Below are positions 18,473-29,046 of a stretch of DNA of 64,000 nt, one piece after another. Within the stretch, counting starts at the first letter, position 1. Each line of letters opens with the position of its first letter. Position numbers and translations under genes: made by a program. The DNA comes from Anaeromyxobacter diazotrophicus (GTDB taxonomy: Bacteria > Myxococcota > Myxococcia > Myxococcales > Anaeromyxobacteraceae): positions 456,001 through 520,000 of the forward strand of contig NZ_BJTG01000002.1 of assembly GCF_013340205.1 (NCBI RefSeq), in the 5' to 3' direction. The notes beneath the pieces are model-generated. The model saw only the letters and a program-made list of their open reading frames with translations. It did no database searches and was not told the DNA's origin.

Positions 18473-19780
18473 ATGCGCGGTGAGCTCGAGCTGGAGGCGT
18501 TCCTCCCCGCGGGCGACCGGCGCGCGGCCGGCCTCGCGCGCGCGAGCGAGCGGTGGGGCCGGCTCGCCTACGGCGCGGCCCTGGCGTTCCTGGTGAACCT
18601 GTACGCCAGCCCGGCGTTCTACTGGCCGGAGCTCTTCGAGCGCATGCGCCTCGGGGTGGTGACCTCGGCCGTGTGCGCGCTGGCGGTGCTCATGCGCCGG
18701 GTGACCTCCGGCGAGCGGCTCCGGCTGGGCGGTCCGGCGGCGGGGTTCCTCCTCGCCTACGCGGCGATGATCCCCCTGTCCCTCGCCTGGACCATCGCCC
18801 CGGAGCGCACCTGGGACGCCATCTTCGACATCGGCAAGCTGCTCGTGGTCTACGCGGCGCTGATCAACGCGCTCGACACGCCGGGCCGGGTCCGCGGGGC
18901 GCTCCTCGCCGGCGCGCTCGCCACCCTGGCGCCGTCGCTCGGCGGCATCCAGCGCTGGCTCGCCGGCGACGCGCTCATCGAGGGCTACCGCACCGCGTGG
19001 CGCGGCAACTACGCCGACCCGAACCGCCTGGCGATGGGCCTCGTGCTGTTCCTGCCCGCGGCGATCCTCCTCGCCGGCCAGGTGCGACGCCCCTGGCTCA
19101 AGGGGCTGCTCCTCTTCGCCGCCGCCGCGAACGTGGCCGCCATCGTCCTCACCTACTCGCGCTCCGGGACGGTGGCGCTGGTGGCCGCGCTCCTGCTCAC
19201 GTTCCTGCGCGGCCACGCCAAGGGGAAGGGGCTGGTGCTGGCGGGGCTGGCGCTGGTGGCGGTGGTGGCGCTCGCGCCGGAGAGCTTCTGGATGCGGCAG
19301 AGCACCATCGCCGAGTACGAGGACGACGCGTCGTTCCAGGGCCGCGAGCGTGCCTACACCATGCTGCAGGTGATCTTCCACGAGCGGCCCCTGAGCGGCG
19401 TCGGCGCCGGCGCGTTCCTGGAGGCGTGGACGCGGTACGCGCCGCTCAAGGCGCTCGGGCAGCGGCTCATCGCCCACAACCTCTTCATGGAGGTCCTGGG
19501 CGAGCTCGGGATCATCGCGCTGGCGCTCTTCGCGACGTACTGCGCGTGGCTGCTCTGGCGCCTGTGGAGCGTGGGGGGCGAGCGGGGTGGGGAGGGGGCC
19601 CGCGCGCTCTTCGCCGGCCTCGCCGGCTACCTCGTGTGCGAGCTCGTGAACGGCTACAGCCGCTCCTTCAACCTCTACGCCGCCTTCGGCCTGGCGGTGG
19701 CGGTGGTGGTCCAGGCGCGGCTGCGCCGCCGCCTCGCGGCCGGGGACGCGGGGCCGGCGCGGGCGGCGCGCGCGGCATGA
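18473..19780 (+). CDS. Wzy/O-antigen ligase-type polytopic membrane protein
   Basis: 435 residues with about ten to twelve hydrophobic helices and a periplasmic loop of about 90 residues (ESFWMRQSTIAEYEDDASFQGR...). The motif RERAYTMLQVIFHERPLSGVGAGAFLE followed by AHNLFMEVLGELGIIALALF is the Wzy_C/O-antigen ligase signature, including the conserved Arg and His. In this operon it most likely polymerises the exopolysaccharide repeat unit in the periplasm; ligase activity cannot be excluded. It starts 9 bases after the preceding gene and overlaps the next by 4 bases (ATGA). Confidence 0.85.
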   Translation: MRGELELEAFLPAGDRRAAGLARASERWGRLAYGAALAFLVNLYASPAFYWPELFERMRLGVVTSAVCALAVLMRRVTSGERLRLGGPAAGFLLAYAAMIPLSLAWTIAPERTWDAIFDIGKLLVVYAALINALDTPGRVRGALLAGALATLAPSLGGIQRWLAGDALIEGYRTAWRGNYADPNRLAMGLVLFLPAAILLAGQVRRPWLKGLLLFAAAANVAAIVLTYSRSGTVALVAALLLTFLRGHAKGKGLVLAGLALVAVVALAPESFWMRQSTIAEYEDDASFQGRERAYTMLQVIFHERPLSGVGAGAFLEAWTRYAPLKALGQRLIAHNLFMEVLGELGIIALALFATYCAWLLWRLWSVGGERGGEGARALFAGLAGYLVCELVNGYSRSFNLYAAFGLAVAVVVQARLRRRLAAGDAGPARAARAA

Positions 19781-20973
19781 CGGGCCCGGTCAAGGTCCTC
19801 CTGTTCCAGAACCGCTTCATGGTCGGTGGGCAGGAGCGGCAGGCGCTGCTCCACCTCGCGACGCTCGATCGCGCCCGCTGGGAGCCGGTGGTCCGCTGCC
19901 TCAAGCTGGAGGGGCCGCACCTCGCGGACCTGGCGCAGCTCGGGATCGCGCCGCGCTCGCTGGAGGTGCGCAAGACGCTCAGGCCGGGCACGCTCGCGAA
20001 GGTGGCGCGGCTCGCCGCCGAGCTCCGGGCCGAGCGCGTCGCACTGGTGCACGCGCAGGACTTCTACACCGACCTGCTCGGCAGCCTCGCCGCGCGCCTC
20101 GCCGGCGTGCCGGTCGTGGTGACCCGCGTCGATCTCATGCACCACCTCGACGCCGGCCGGCGCGTCGCGCTGCGGCTCGCCTCCCGCCTCGCCGACCGGG
20201 TGCTGGTGAACGCGCTCGCCATCCGCGACCTGTGCCTCGCCGAGGGTGTCGCCCCGGAGCGGATCGCGCTGGTGCGCAACGGCCTGGATCTGGCGGAGTT
20301 CGATCGCGCCGCGCGCGGGCCGGGGCCACGGGCCGGGCCGCCCGCGCCGGAGGTGATCCAGGTCGCGAACATGCACCATCCGGTGAAGGGGCAGGAGGAC
20401 CTCCTGCGGGCGTTCCGCGAGGTGGCGCGGGAGGTGCCGGCGGCGCGCCTCGTCCTGGTCGGCGACGGGGCGCGGCGGCCGCTGCTCGAGGCGCTGGCGC
20501 GCGACCTCGGCCTGGCCGGGCGGGTCGAGTTCGCCGGCCAGCGCCGGGACGTGCCGGCGCTGCTCGCGCGCGCCGCGGTGGCCGTGTCGGCGAGCCACGC
20601 CGAGGGGCTCTCCAACGCGATCCTCGAGGCGCTGGCCGCGCGCCGCCCGCTGGTCGCCACCGCGGTGGGGGGCACCCCCGAGGTCATCCGCGACGGCGAG
20701 TCCGGGCTGCTGGTGCCCCCCCGCGCGCCCGCGGCGCTCGCGGAGCGCGTCGTGAGGCTGCTGCGCGACCCCGCGCTGGCGCGCCGCCTGGGGGAGGCGG
20801 GGCGCGCGGTGGTGGAGCGCGAGCACGCCGTCGACGTCATGCGCCGGAGCTACGACGCGCTCTACCGCGGGCTCCTGGGCGAGGGGCGCTCCCCGCGGCG
20901 CGGGCGCGCCGGCCGTGGTAGGACACCGGCATGCTCTTCGCGCTCCTCTGCGACGTCCCGGACGACTACCTGA
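19777..20973 (+). CDS. glycosyltransferase, GT4 family
   Basis: 398-residue GT-B enzyme. The N-terminal domain has VLLFQNRFMVGGQERQALLHLA, with the GG loop, and ALVHAQDFYTDLLGSLAARL. The donor domain has VIQVANMHHPVKGQEDLLRAF, RLVLVGDGARRPLLE and SASHAEGLSNAILEALAARRPLVATAVGGTPEVI, with the E-x7-E motif and nucleotide-sugar loop. The last ~30 residues (after YRGLLGEG) are Arg/Ser/Thr-rich and overlap the 5' end of the YciI-like gene by 43 bases, so this tail may be read-through of a weakened stop rather than functional. Last gene of the exopolysaccharide operon. Confidence 0.88.
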   Translation: MTGPVKVLLFQNRFMVGGQERQALLHLATLDRARWEPVVRCLKLEGPHLADLAQLGIAPRSLEVRKTLRPGTLAKVARLAAELRAERVALVHAQDFYTDLLGSLAARLAGVPVVVTRVDLMHHLDAGRRVALRLASRLADRVLVNALAIRDLCLAEGVAPERIALVRNGLDLAEFDRAARGPGPRAGPPAPEVIQVANMHHPVKGQEDLLRAFREVAREVPAARLVLVGDGARRPLLEALARDLGLAGRVEFAGQRRDVPALLARAAVAVSASHAEGLSNAILEALAARRPLVATAVGGTPEVIRDGESGLLVPPRAPAALAERVVRLLRDPALARRLGEAGRAVVEREHAVDVMRRSYDALYRGLLGEGRSPRRGRAGRGRTPACSSRSSATSRTTT

Positions 20974-21227
20974 CGCGGCGGCAGCCGCACCGCGCCGCCC
21001 ACCTCGCGCTCGCCGAGCGGTGGCGCGCCGAGGGGAAGCTCCTGGCGGGCGGCGCGTTCGACCCGCCCGACGGGACGCTGCTCGTGTTCCGCGCCGGCTC
21101 GGCCGCCGAGGTGGAGGCGTTCGTGCGGGAGGACCCGTACGTCGCGAACGGCGTCGTCACCCGCTGGCGGATCCGCGAGTGGAAGGTCGTCGTGGGCGAC
21201 CTGGCGGGCGCGGCCCCGGCGCGCTGA
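20931..21227 (+). CDS. YciI-like (YCII-domain) protein
   Basis: 98-residue alpha/beta ferredoxin-like protein of the YCII family. MLFALLCDVPDDYLTRRQPHRAAHLALAERW has the conserved His of the family, and LLAGGAFDPPDGTLLVFRAGSAAEVEAFVREDPYVANGVVTRWRIREWKVVVG covers the Asp-Pro and the C-terminal strands. Members are small enzymes or dimeric binders of mostly unknown substrate. It overlaps the end of the glycosyltransferase gene by 43 bases in another frame. The gene may belong to either the exopolysaccharide unit or the repair cassette downstream. Confidence 0.85.
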   Translation: MLFALLCDVPDDYLTRRQPHRAAHLALAERWRAEGKLLAGGAFDPPDGTLLVFRAGSAAEVEAFVREDPYVANGVVTRWRIREWKVVVGDLAGAAPAR

Positions 21228-21316
21228 GGCCGCCCCGGCGGGCGGCCGCGCGCGGCGTCGCCCCCGCGTCCGAAAACGGCCAGACAGGGCCAGGCGGGCG
21301 CGGTAGAGACGAGCGC

Positions 21317-22780
21317 GTGGAGCTCGACGACGACACCTGCTTCCGCGCGCTGGCCGCCCGCGACCGCCGCTTCGACGGCCGCTTCTTCGTGGCGGTCCGG
21401 ACCACCGGCATCTACTGCCGGCCCATCTGCCCCGCGCGCACGCCGCGGCGCGACCGCGTCGCCTTCTTCGCCCGCGCCGCCGAGGCGGAGCGCGAGGGCT
21501 ACCGCGCCTGCTTCCGCTGCCGGCCGGAGCTGGCGCCCGGGGCCGGGCCGGTGGACGCGGTGCCGCGCCTGGTCGCGGCCGCCGCGGCCCGCATCGAAGC
21601 CGGCTTCCTCAACGAGGGCTCGGTGGAGGAGCTCTCGGCCGCCCTCGGCGTGACCCCCCGGCACCTGCGCCGTACGGTGCAGGCGGAGCTGGGCGCCTCG
21701 CCCGTCGAGCTGGCGCAGTCGCGGCGGCTGGCGCTCGCGAAGCAGCTGCTCCACGACACCGCCCTGCCCATGGCCGAGGTGGCGCTCGCGGCCGGGTTCG
21801 GGAGCCTGCGGCGGTTCAACGCCATCTTCCGCGATCGCTTCGGGCGTCCCCCCTCCTCGATCCGGCGCGACCACGGCCAGGGGGCCGCCGGGGCACCGCT
21901 CGTGCTGCGCCTCGAGCACCGCCCTCCGTTCGACTGGGAGACGCAGCTCGGGTTCCTGGCCGGGCGCTGCACGGCCGGCGTCGAGCAGGTCGAGGACGGC
22001 ACCTACCGGCGGACGGTCCACCTCGGCGCGCACCAGGGCTGGGTCGCCGTCACGGCCGACCCGGCGCGCCCGGCGCTGCGGGTCGAGGTGGCGCCCTCGC
22101 TCATCGGCGCGCTCATGCCGCTCGTGGCGCGGCTCCGCGCGCTCTTCGACCTCGACGCGCGCCCCGACGCCATCGCGGCGCGGCTCGGGGACGACCCGCT
22201 GCTCGCCCGGTCGCTGCGCCGCCACCCCGGGCTGCGCGTCGCGGGCGCGTTCGACGGCTTCGAGGCGGCGGCGCGGGTGGTGCTCGGGCAGCAGGTGAGC
22301 GTGTCCGCCGCCACCACCGTCGCCGGCCGCCTGGCCGCGGCGCTGGGCGGCCCCGTCGCGACCCCGTTCCCCGGGCTCGATCGGCTCTCCGCCTCCGCCG
22401 AGCAGGTCGCGGCGGCGGGCGAGGACCGGATCGCGCGGCTCGGCATGCCCGGCGCCCGCGCCCGCACGCTGCTCGGGATCGCCCGCGCCTGCGCCGAGGG
22501 GCGGCTCCAGCTCCACCGGGGCGGCGACGTCGAGGCTACCCGCGCGGTCCTGCGCGGGGTGCCGGGCGTCGGCCCGTGGACCGCCGAGCTCGTCGCCATG
22601 CGCGCGCTCGGCGCCCCCGACGCGTTCCCCGGCGGCGATCTCGGGGTCCTGCGCGCGCTCGGGGTCGCGTCGGCGCGGGCGGCGGAGGCGCGGGCCGAGC
22701 GCTGGCGGCCGTGGCGCGCCTACGCGGTGATGCACTTGTGGAGCGGCGCGGCGAAAGGAGGCGGCGATGGCGGTGCGTGA
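21317..22780 (+). CDS. alkA: Ada(Zn)-AraC-AlkA fusion: DNA-3-methyladenine glycosylase II with regulatory head
   Basis: 487-residue alkylation-repair protein in three parts. (1) Ada Zn domain, about 1-80, with Cys34, Cys38, Cys65 and Cys68; in Ada proteins the first such Cys accepts methyl from DNA phosphotriesters. (2) AraC-type helix-turn-helix, about 90-185 ([41 protein letters not shown]). (3) AlkA N-domain and HhH-GPD glycosylase, about 200-480 ([38 protein letters not shown], catalytic Asp441 in FPGGDLGV). It probably senses methylation, activates this cassette and excises alkylated bases. GTG start, 90 bases after the YciI stop. Ends 14 bases inside the methyltransferase gene. Confidence 0.93.
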   Translation: MELDDDTCFRALAARDRRFDGRFFVAVRTTGIYCRPICPARTPRRDRVAFFARAAEAEREGYRACFRCRPELAPGAGPVDAVPRLVAAAAARIEAGFLNEGSVEELSAALGVTPRHLRRTVQAELGASPVELAQSRRLALAKQLLHDTALPMAEVALAAGFGSLRRFNAIFRDRFGRPPSSIRRDHGQGAAGAPLVLRLEHRPPFDWETQLGFLAGRCTAGVEQVEDGTYRRTVHLGAHQGWVAVTADPARPALRVEVAPSLIGALMPLVARLRALFDLDARPDAIAARLGDDPLLARSLRRHPGLRVAGAFDGFEAAARVVLGQQVSVSAATTVAGRLAAALGGPVATPFPGLDRLSASAEQVAAAGEDRIARLGMPGARARTLLGIARACAEGRLQLHRGGDVEATRAVLRGVPGVGPWTAELVAMRALGAPDAFPGGDLGVLRALGVASARAAEARAERWRPWRAYAVMHLWSGAAKGGGDGGA

Positions 22781-23336
22781 GCGGTGGATGGAGAGCCCGA
22801 TCGGCGAGCTGCGGCTCGTGGCGGAGGACGGTGCGCTGGTCGCCGTGTTCATGGGATCGCCCGCGCCGGCCCGGGAGGCCGCGGCGCCGGGCGCCGGGGA
22901 AGGGGAGGGGGAGGGGGAGGGGGAGGAGCGGGTGCTGCAGGAGGCGGCGCGCCAGCTCGCGGCCTGGTTCGCCGGCGAGCGGACCGCCTTCGACCTGCCG
23001 CTCGCGCCGCGCGGGACGCCGTTCCAGCGCCGCGTCTGGGAGGCGCTGCGGGAGATCCCGTACGGTGAGACCCGCAGCTACGGCCAGATCGCCGCTCGCC
23101 TCGGGGCGCCGGCGGCGGTCCGCGCGGTCGGCGCCGCCAACGGGCGCAACCCGCTTTCGATCGTCGTCCCCTGCCACCGGGTGATCGGCGCGAGCGGCGC
23201 GCTCACCGGCTACGCTGGGGGGCTCGAGCGCAAGAAGTGGCTGCTCGGGCACGAGCGCGAGGTGCTGGCGCGGCGCGGCCCGTTCGCCGGGGGAGACCAG
23301 GGCTCCCTCGCGCTCGCGTCCCGGAGCCGGCCGTGA
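22767..23336 (+). CDS. ogt: methylated-DNA-protein-cysteine S-methyltransferase
   Basis: 189-residue suicide repair protein for O6-alkylguanine. The alkyl-accepting Cys136 lies in [21 protein letters not shown], preceded by [12 protein letters not shown], with the helix-turn-helix region and C-terminal [16 protein letters not shown]. Residues about 43-53 are an acidic Glu-Gly run encoded by a GAGGGG hexamer repeat, absent from typical members. An excellent AAAGGAGG lies before the ATG. Separated from the Ada head, which is fused to AlkA just upstream. GTGA overlap with the next gene. Confidence 0.95.
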   Translation: MAVRERWMESPIGELRLVAEDGALVAVFMGSPAPAREAAAPGAGEGEGEGEGEERVLQEAARQLAAWFAGERTAFDLPLAPRGTPFQRRVWEALREIPYGETRSYGQIAARLGAPAAVRAVGAANGRNPLSIVVPCHRVIGASGALTGYAGGLERKKWLLGHEREVLARRGPFAGGDQGSLALASRSRP

Positions 23337-24250
23337 GCCCGCGTGACGCGGCGGAGCTGCTCCTCCTGGCGGCGCTGTGGGGCGGCTCTTTCCTGTTCAT
23401 GCGGGTGGCCGCGCCCGAGCTCGGCCCGGTGCCCCTCATCGCGCTGCGGGTCGGCATCGCCGCGCTCCTGCTCCTCCCGGTGCTGGCCTGGCGGGGAGGG
23501 CTCTCCCAGCTCCGGGGCCGGGCCTGGCCCGTGATCGTGGTCGGCGCGCTCAACTCGGCGCTCCCGTTCTGCCTGCTCGCCTACGCCACACTGTCGGTGA
23601 CGGCCGGGCTCGCCTCGATCCTGAACGCCACCTCGCCGCTCTGGGGCGGCCTCGTCGCGCACGTGTGGCTGAAGGACCGCCTCACCCGCGGCCGCGCCCT
23701 CGGGCTCGTCGTCGGCTTCGCGGGGGTGGCGGTGCTCATGTGGGGCCGGGCGTCCTTCAAGCCCGGCGGGGCGGGGCTGGCCGTGGTCGCGGCGCTCGCG
23801 GCGACGCTCTCCTACGGCGTCGCCGCGAGCTACACCAAGCGCCGGCTGACGGGCGTGAACCCGCTCGCGGTGGCCGCCGGGAGCCAGCTCGCCGCCGTGC
23901 TGCTGCTCCTCCCCGGCGCGGCCGTCCTCTGGCCCCAGCACGCCGTCTCGCCGCGCGCCTGGCAGGCGGTGGTGGCCCTCGGCGTCCTCTGCACCGCCGT
24001 CGCCTACGTGCTGTACTTCAGGCTCATCGCACACGTCGGCCCCGCGAAGGCGATCGCGGTCACCTTCCTCATCCCGCCCTTCGCGATGGCCTGGGGAGGG
24101 CTGTTCCTGGCCGAGGCGCTCACCGCGCGGATGGTGGCCGGGGCCGCGGTGGTGCTGGTCGGGACCGCGCTCGCCACCGGGCTGGTGAAGCTGCCGGCGC
24201 GGGCGCGGGCGAGCGCGGCGGAGGGTGTGGAGGGCGCGCGGGGGGCGTGA
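23333..24250 (+). CDS. EamA/DMT-superfamily permease
   Basis: 305-residue inner-membrane protein with ten predicted helices in two EamA repeats. The first repeat begins [21 protein letters not shown] and ends with [11 protein letters not shown]; the second contains [22 protein letters not shown] and ends [16 protein letters not shown] permeases export amino acids or small metabolites; the substrate cannot be told. The GTG start overlaps the methyltransferase stop (GTGA), so it is cotranslated with the repair genes, although no functional link is evident. Confidence 0.88.
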   Translation: MSPRDAAELLLLAALWGGSFLFMRVAAPELGPVPLIALRVGIAALLLLPVLAWRGGLSQLRGRAWPVIVVGALNSALPFCLLAYATLSVTAGLASILNATSPLWGGLVAHVWLKDRLTRGRALGLVVGFAGVAVLMWGRASFKPGGAGLAVVAALAATLSYGVAASYTKRRLTGVNPLAVAAGSQLAAVLLLLPGAAVLWPQHAVSPRAWQAVVALGVLCTAVAYVLYFRLIAHVGPAKAIAVTFLIPPFAMAWGGLFLAEALTARMVAGAAVVLVGTALATGLVKLPARARASAAEGVEGARGA

Positions 24251-24290
24251 CGCGCGCAGGGGGGCACGCGCGCGCTGCCCCTGCACCCGG

Positions 24291-24412
24291 GCCGCACAGC
24301 GCCCGCGCGCGCACGAGGCGCCATTGCGGAGCGCCGCCCCAGGTGACGCGATCGCCGGAACGCGCCGAGAGGAACTCCTTGCGGCGAGGACTGACCGAAG
24401 CACCGCGGCGCG
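24291..24412 (+). repeat. dispersed 122-base intergenic repeat, copy A
   Basis: Closely similar to the reverse complement of 38161-38285. Long identical blocks include GCGCACGAGGCGCCATTGCG followed by GAGCGCCGC, then TCGCCGGAACGCGCC, and GCGGCGAGGACTGACCGAAG followed by CACCGCGGCG; the short stretches between blocks have diverged. No open frame is conserved between the copies. Nature unknown: mobile-element end, structured RNA or regulatory block. Confidence 0.85.
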
Positions 24413-24426
24413 GAGGCGCCGCGGTG
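24401..24426. repeat. perfect hairpin, 11-bp stem, GGAG loop
   Basis: CACCGCGGCGC and GCGCCGCGGTG flank the loop GGAG. It overlaps the right end of repeat copy A, but its second arm is missing from copy B. No T-run follows on either strand, so it is not a standard terminator; it might still end transcription from the DMT permease side. Confidence 0.6.
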
Positions 24427-24552
24427 CAAGATTCCGCAGCGCGACCCGTGGGCCGCGGTGCGCGTTCCGGCCGATGGGACCTCCGGCGCGGCGCGGAGCA
24501 CGGGCGCCGACGCGCGCGCGGGCGCGGGGCGGGGCGAGGGGAGAGGGATGAA

Positions 24553-24600
24553 CCTCGACCACGACCTCGACCACGACCTGGACCGCGACCTGGACCGGCC
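24553..24600. repeat. 12-base tandem repeat, four units
   Basis: Units CCTCGACCACGA, CCTCGACCACGA, CCTGGACCGCGA and CCTGGACCGGCC, themselves built of two related hexamers. Related period-6/12 arrays occur at 37185-37238 and 56552-56599. Confidence 0.85.
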
Positions 24601-24630
24601 GCGACCTCGGCCGGCGAACCCGACCGCACC

Positions 24631-24668
24631 AAAAAAGAGCGCCACCGCGGCCGGGGCCGGGGTGGCGC
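24631..24668 (-). terminator. factor-independent terminator of sdhCAB
   Basis: Read on the minus strand, GCGCCACC pairs with GGTGGCGC around a GC-rich inner region and is followed by TCTTTTTT. It lies about 25 bases after the sdhB stop. This is the clearest stem plus T-run in the window. Confidence 0.85.
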
Positions 24669-24692
24669 GGGTGAGGCGTGAGGCGCGAGGAG

Positions 24693-25489
24693 CTAGGCGC
24701 CGCCGGCGGCGGCCTTCTGGTCGCGCTTCTTCAGCATGGCCTGGAAGTAATCCTTGTTCATCTGCGGGATCACCTCGAGCGGCACGTGGGCTGGGCAGAC
24801 CGCCGCGCACTCGCCCATGAGCGTGCAGTGGCCGAAGCCCTCCACCGTGTTCTGCTGCACCATCCCGATGGCGCGCTCCTGGCGCTCCGGCGCGCCCTGG
24901 GGCAGGGAGCCCAGGTGCGTGATCTTGGCGCCCGTGAAGAGCGCCGCCGCCGCGTTCGGGCAGGCCGCCACGCAGGCGCCGCAGCCGATGCAGGCCGCCG
25001 CCTCCATGGCGCGGTCGGCGTTCGGCTTCGGGACCAGGATCGCGTTCGCCTCCGGCGCGCTGCCGGTGCGGGTGGAGACGAAGCCGCCCGCCTGGATGAT
25101 GCGGTCGAACGCGCTGCGGTTCACCACCAGGTCCTTGATGACCGGGAAGGCCTTGGCGCGCCAGGGCTCCAGCGTCAGCGCGTCACCGTCCTTGAAGTGG
25201 CGCATGTGCAGCTGGCAGACGGTGCCGCCGTGCACCGGCCCGTGCGGCGAGCCGTTGATGAGGAAGCCGCACATGCCGCAGATACCCTCGCGGCAGTCGT
25301 TGTCGAACGCCACCGGCTCCTCGCCCTTCACGATGAGATCCTGGTTCAGGACGTCCAGCATCTCGAGGAAGGACATGTGCTCGTTGGCGGTGACCTGGTA
25401 CCGGACGAAGCGCCCGGCGTCCTGGGCGTTCTTCTGGCGCCACACGTCGAGGGTCAGCTTCATGTCGCCGTTGCCGTGTCCGTTCGCGC

Positions 25490-25493
<4 letters not shown>
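24693..25493 (-). CDS. sdhB: succinate dehydrogenase/fumarate reductase iron-sulfur subunit
   Basis: Carries electrons from the flavin subunit to the quinone/heme subunit of complex II. 266 residues. The [2Fe-2S] ligands are Cys67, Cys72, Cys75 and Cys93 (CREGICGMC). The [4Fe-4S]/[3Fe-4S] domain has Cys168, Cys171, Cys174 and Cys178, then Cys223, Cys229 and Cys233. The GTG start overlaps the sdhA stop (GTGA) and has GGAG just upstream; the ATG at 25463 is an alternative. Last gene of sdhCAB, followed by a terminator. Confidence 0.96.
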
Positions 25494-27412
<1,919 letters not shown>

Positions 27413-27424
27413 GGGGTGTCCTCT

Positions 27425-28165
27425 CTACTGGCCGGGAGCGCGCTCGACCTGCTCCTGCGCCGGGGGGGCGGGGCGGAAGCCGGTGAGCACGGCGACGGGG
27501 AACGCGATGTTGGCGAGGGCGATGAGCGTGGCGACCACCGCGGCCGCCTTCTTCACCTTCTCGGTGTAGAGGGGGTGCGTGAGGCCGAGCGACCCGAACA
27601 TCGAGTAGACGCCGTGCCAGAGGTGGAAGCCCAGCGCGGTCATGGCGACGATGTAGAGCGCCGCCGAGACCGGGTTCGAGAAGCTGGCCGGCACGTTGTG
27701 GCCCGGGGAGAGCTCCACGTAGTTCGCGCCGAGGAACACGCCCATCGTGAGGTCGAGCACGTGGTAGACGACGAAGAGCGCGATGAGGACGCCGGTGATG
27801 ATCATCGTGCGCGACGCGGCGCTCGCCTGGATGTTCTCCCTCGAGCGGTAGGCGATGGGGCGCGCCTCGCGCTTGCGGAACCAGAGCTGGATGCCGGCGA
27901 TCGCGTGCACGCCGACCGCGGCGAGCAGGACGACGCGCGCGGTCCAGAGCAGCCCCTCGTTGGAGTGGAGGAGGTGCGCGTACCGGTCGATGACGGCGCT
28001 GCCCATGTAGATCTGCAGGTTCCCCAGCAGATGGGCGATGACGTAGAGGAAGAGAATGATCCCGGAGAGCGCCATCAGCACCTTCTTGCCGACGTTGCTC
28101 AACCAGAACAGGGAGAGGCGGGACGGGCCGGGGCCGATGACCACGTCCTTCGTGGTGACGCTCAT
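27425..28165 (-). CDS. sdhC: succinate dehydrogenase/fumarate reductase cytochrome b subunit (b558 family)
   Basis: 246-residue membrane anchor with five helices and probably two hemes b, replacing the separate SdhC and SdhD of the mitochondrial-type enzyme. Candidate axial ligands are His45, His87, His135 and His181 (or His184), spaced much as His44/93/143/182 of Wolinella FrdC. The ATG at 28165 was chosen because AGGAG lies 9 bases upstream; the frame extends further but into non-coding sequence. Diheme enzymes of this type use menaquinone, which would fit a facultative or anaerobic respirer. Confidence 0.93.
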   Translation of the reverse strand: MSVTTKDVVIGPGPSRLSLFWLSNVGKKVLMALSGIILFLYVIAHLLGNLQIYMGSAVIDRYAHLLHSNEGLLWTARVVLLAAVGVHAIAGIQLWFRKREARPIAYRSRENIQASAASRTMIITGVLIALFVVYHVLDLTMGVFLGANYVELSPGHNVPASFSNPVSAALYIVAMTALGFHLWHGVYSMFGSLGLTHPLYTEKVKKAAAVVATLIALANIAFPVAVLTGFRPAPPAQEQVERAPGQ

Positions 28166-28249
28166 GCGCTTGAGCTCCTGCCTGCGGCGGGTTGGATCGT
28201 CTCGAGGGGCTTCACGCCGCGGGACGCACAAAACACCACAGATCAGCCC

Positions 28250-28311
28250 AAACGGGAATGATCCCTGTCAGTCCCCCGATGGGTATTTTGACAAATAAAT
28301 TGCCGCGACGC
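28250..28311. promoter_or_regulatory. AT-rich divergent control region between sdhC and the LOG gene
   Basis: The 179 bases between the divergent starts include an AT-rich island (GGTATTTTGACAAATAAATT at 28282-28301) that stands out in this GC-rich DNA. TTGACA is present at 28288 on the plus strand, but no good -10 box follows at 17 bases. TGTCA (28266) and TGACA (28289) face each other, as do TTGAC and GTCAA (28288/28312), which might be regulator half-sites. Promoter location is a guess from composition. Confidence 0.35.
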
Positions 28312-28344
28312 GTCAACCCGCGAGCGCCGGAGCCAGGAGAAAAG

Positions 28345-28926
28345 ATGAAGCGGATCTGCGTGTTTTGCGGCTCTTCGCCGGGCGCCAGGCCGGCCTATCT
28401 CGCCACCGCGCGCGCGCTCGGGCGCGAGCTGGCCTCGCGCGGGCTCGGCCTCGTCTACGGCGGCTCGAGCGTCGGCCTCATGGGGGCGGTAGCGGACGGC
28501 GCGCTCGCGGCGGGCGGCGAGGTGGTGGGCATCATCCCCGGCGCACTCGAGGCGAAGGAGCTCGCGCACCACGGCCTCACCCGCCTGGAGGTCGTCGCCT
28601 CGATGCACGAGCGCAAGGCGCGGATGGCCGAGCTGGCGGACGGCTTCGTGGCGCTCCCGGGCGGGATGGGGACGCTCGAGGAGCTGTCCGAGATCCTGAC
28701 CTGGGCGCAGCTCGGCCTCCACCGCAAGGCGTGCGCGCTGCTCGACGTGGCGGGGTACTGGCAGCCGCTCATCGCCTTCTTCGACCATGCGGTGAAGGAG
28801 CGGTTCCTGCGGCCCGAGCACCGCGCGCTGCTCCTCGTCGGCGCCGAGCCGGGGCCGCTCCTCGACGCGCTCGCGCGCCACGCGCCGGCCTATCTGGAGA
28901 AGTGGATCGACCGGGGCCAGACCTGA
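28345..28926 (+). CDS. LOG-family protein (Rossmann-fold nucleotide phosphoribohydrolase, TIGR00730)
   Basis: 193 residues with the LOG signature PGGMGTLEE at 105-113 and the conserved Arg/Lys in MHERKARM (88-94). The N-terminus is [18 protein letters not shown]. Characterised members hydrolyse cytidine/adenosine 5'-monophosphate N-glycosidic bonds (cytokinin-activating enzymes and housekeeping homologues such as PpnN relatives). AGGAG precedes the ATG. Single gene divergent from sdhC. Confidence 0.93.
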   Translation: MKRICVFCGSSPGARPAYLATARALGRELASRGLGLVYGGSSVGLMGAVADGALAAGGEVVGIIPGALEAKELAHHGLTRLEVVASMHERKARMAELADGFVALPGGMGTLEELSEILTWAQLGLHRKACALLDVAGYWQPLIAFFDHAVKERFLRPEHRALLLVGAEPGPLLDALARHAPAYLEKWIDRGQT

Positions 28927-29046
28927 GCCCCCGCGGTTGCGGCACCTCGCCGCGCCCTCCTGGGCCGTATCGACGCTGAGTGATAGGCGTACGATCCTGC
29001 CAGGGCTCGCCGGCACGGGCGCGGCGGCCGGCTGCGGGAGGGGTCG

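Larger units (their letters stand above)
24251..24692. other. 442-base non-coding stretch between the DMT permease and sdhB
   Basis: No convincing gene. The open frames here are short, Arg-rich and unlike the neighbours in codon use. It holds, in order, one copy of a dispersed 122-base repeat, a perfect 11-base-pair hairpin, a four-unit 12-base tandem repeat and the terminator of the convergent sdh operon (each listed separately). Confidence 0.7.

Noticed and set aside
24458..24820. Plus-strand frame through the tandem repeat before sdhB
   Set aside because: Encodes only the repeat-derived Asp-Leu-Asp-His/Arg run and antisense of sdhB.
28288..28293. TTGACA as a -35 box for the LOG gene
   Set aside because: No acceptable -10 hexamer follows at the right distance.
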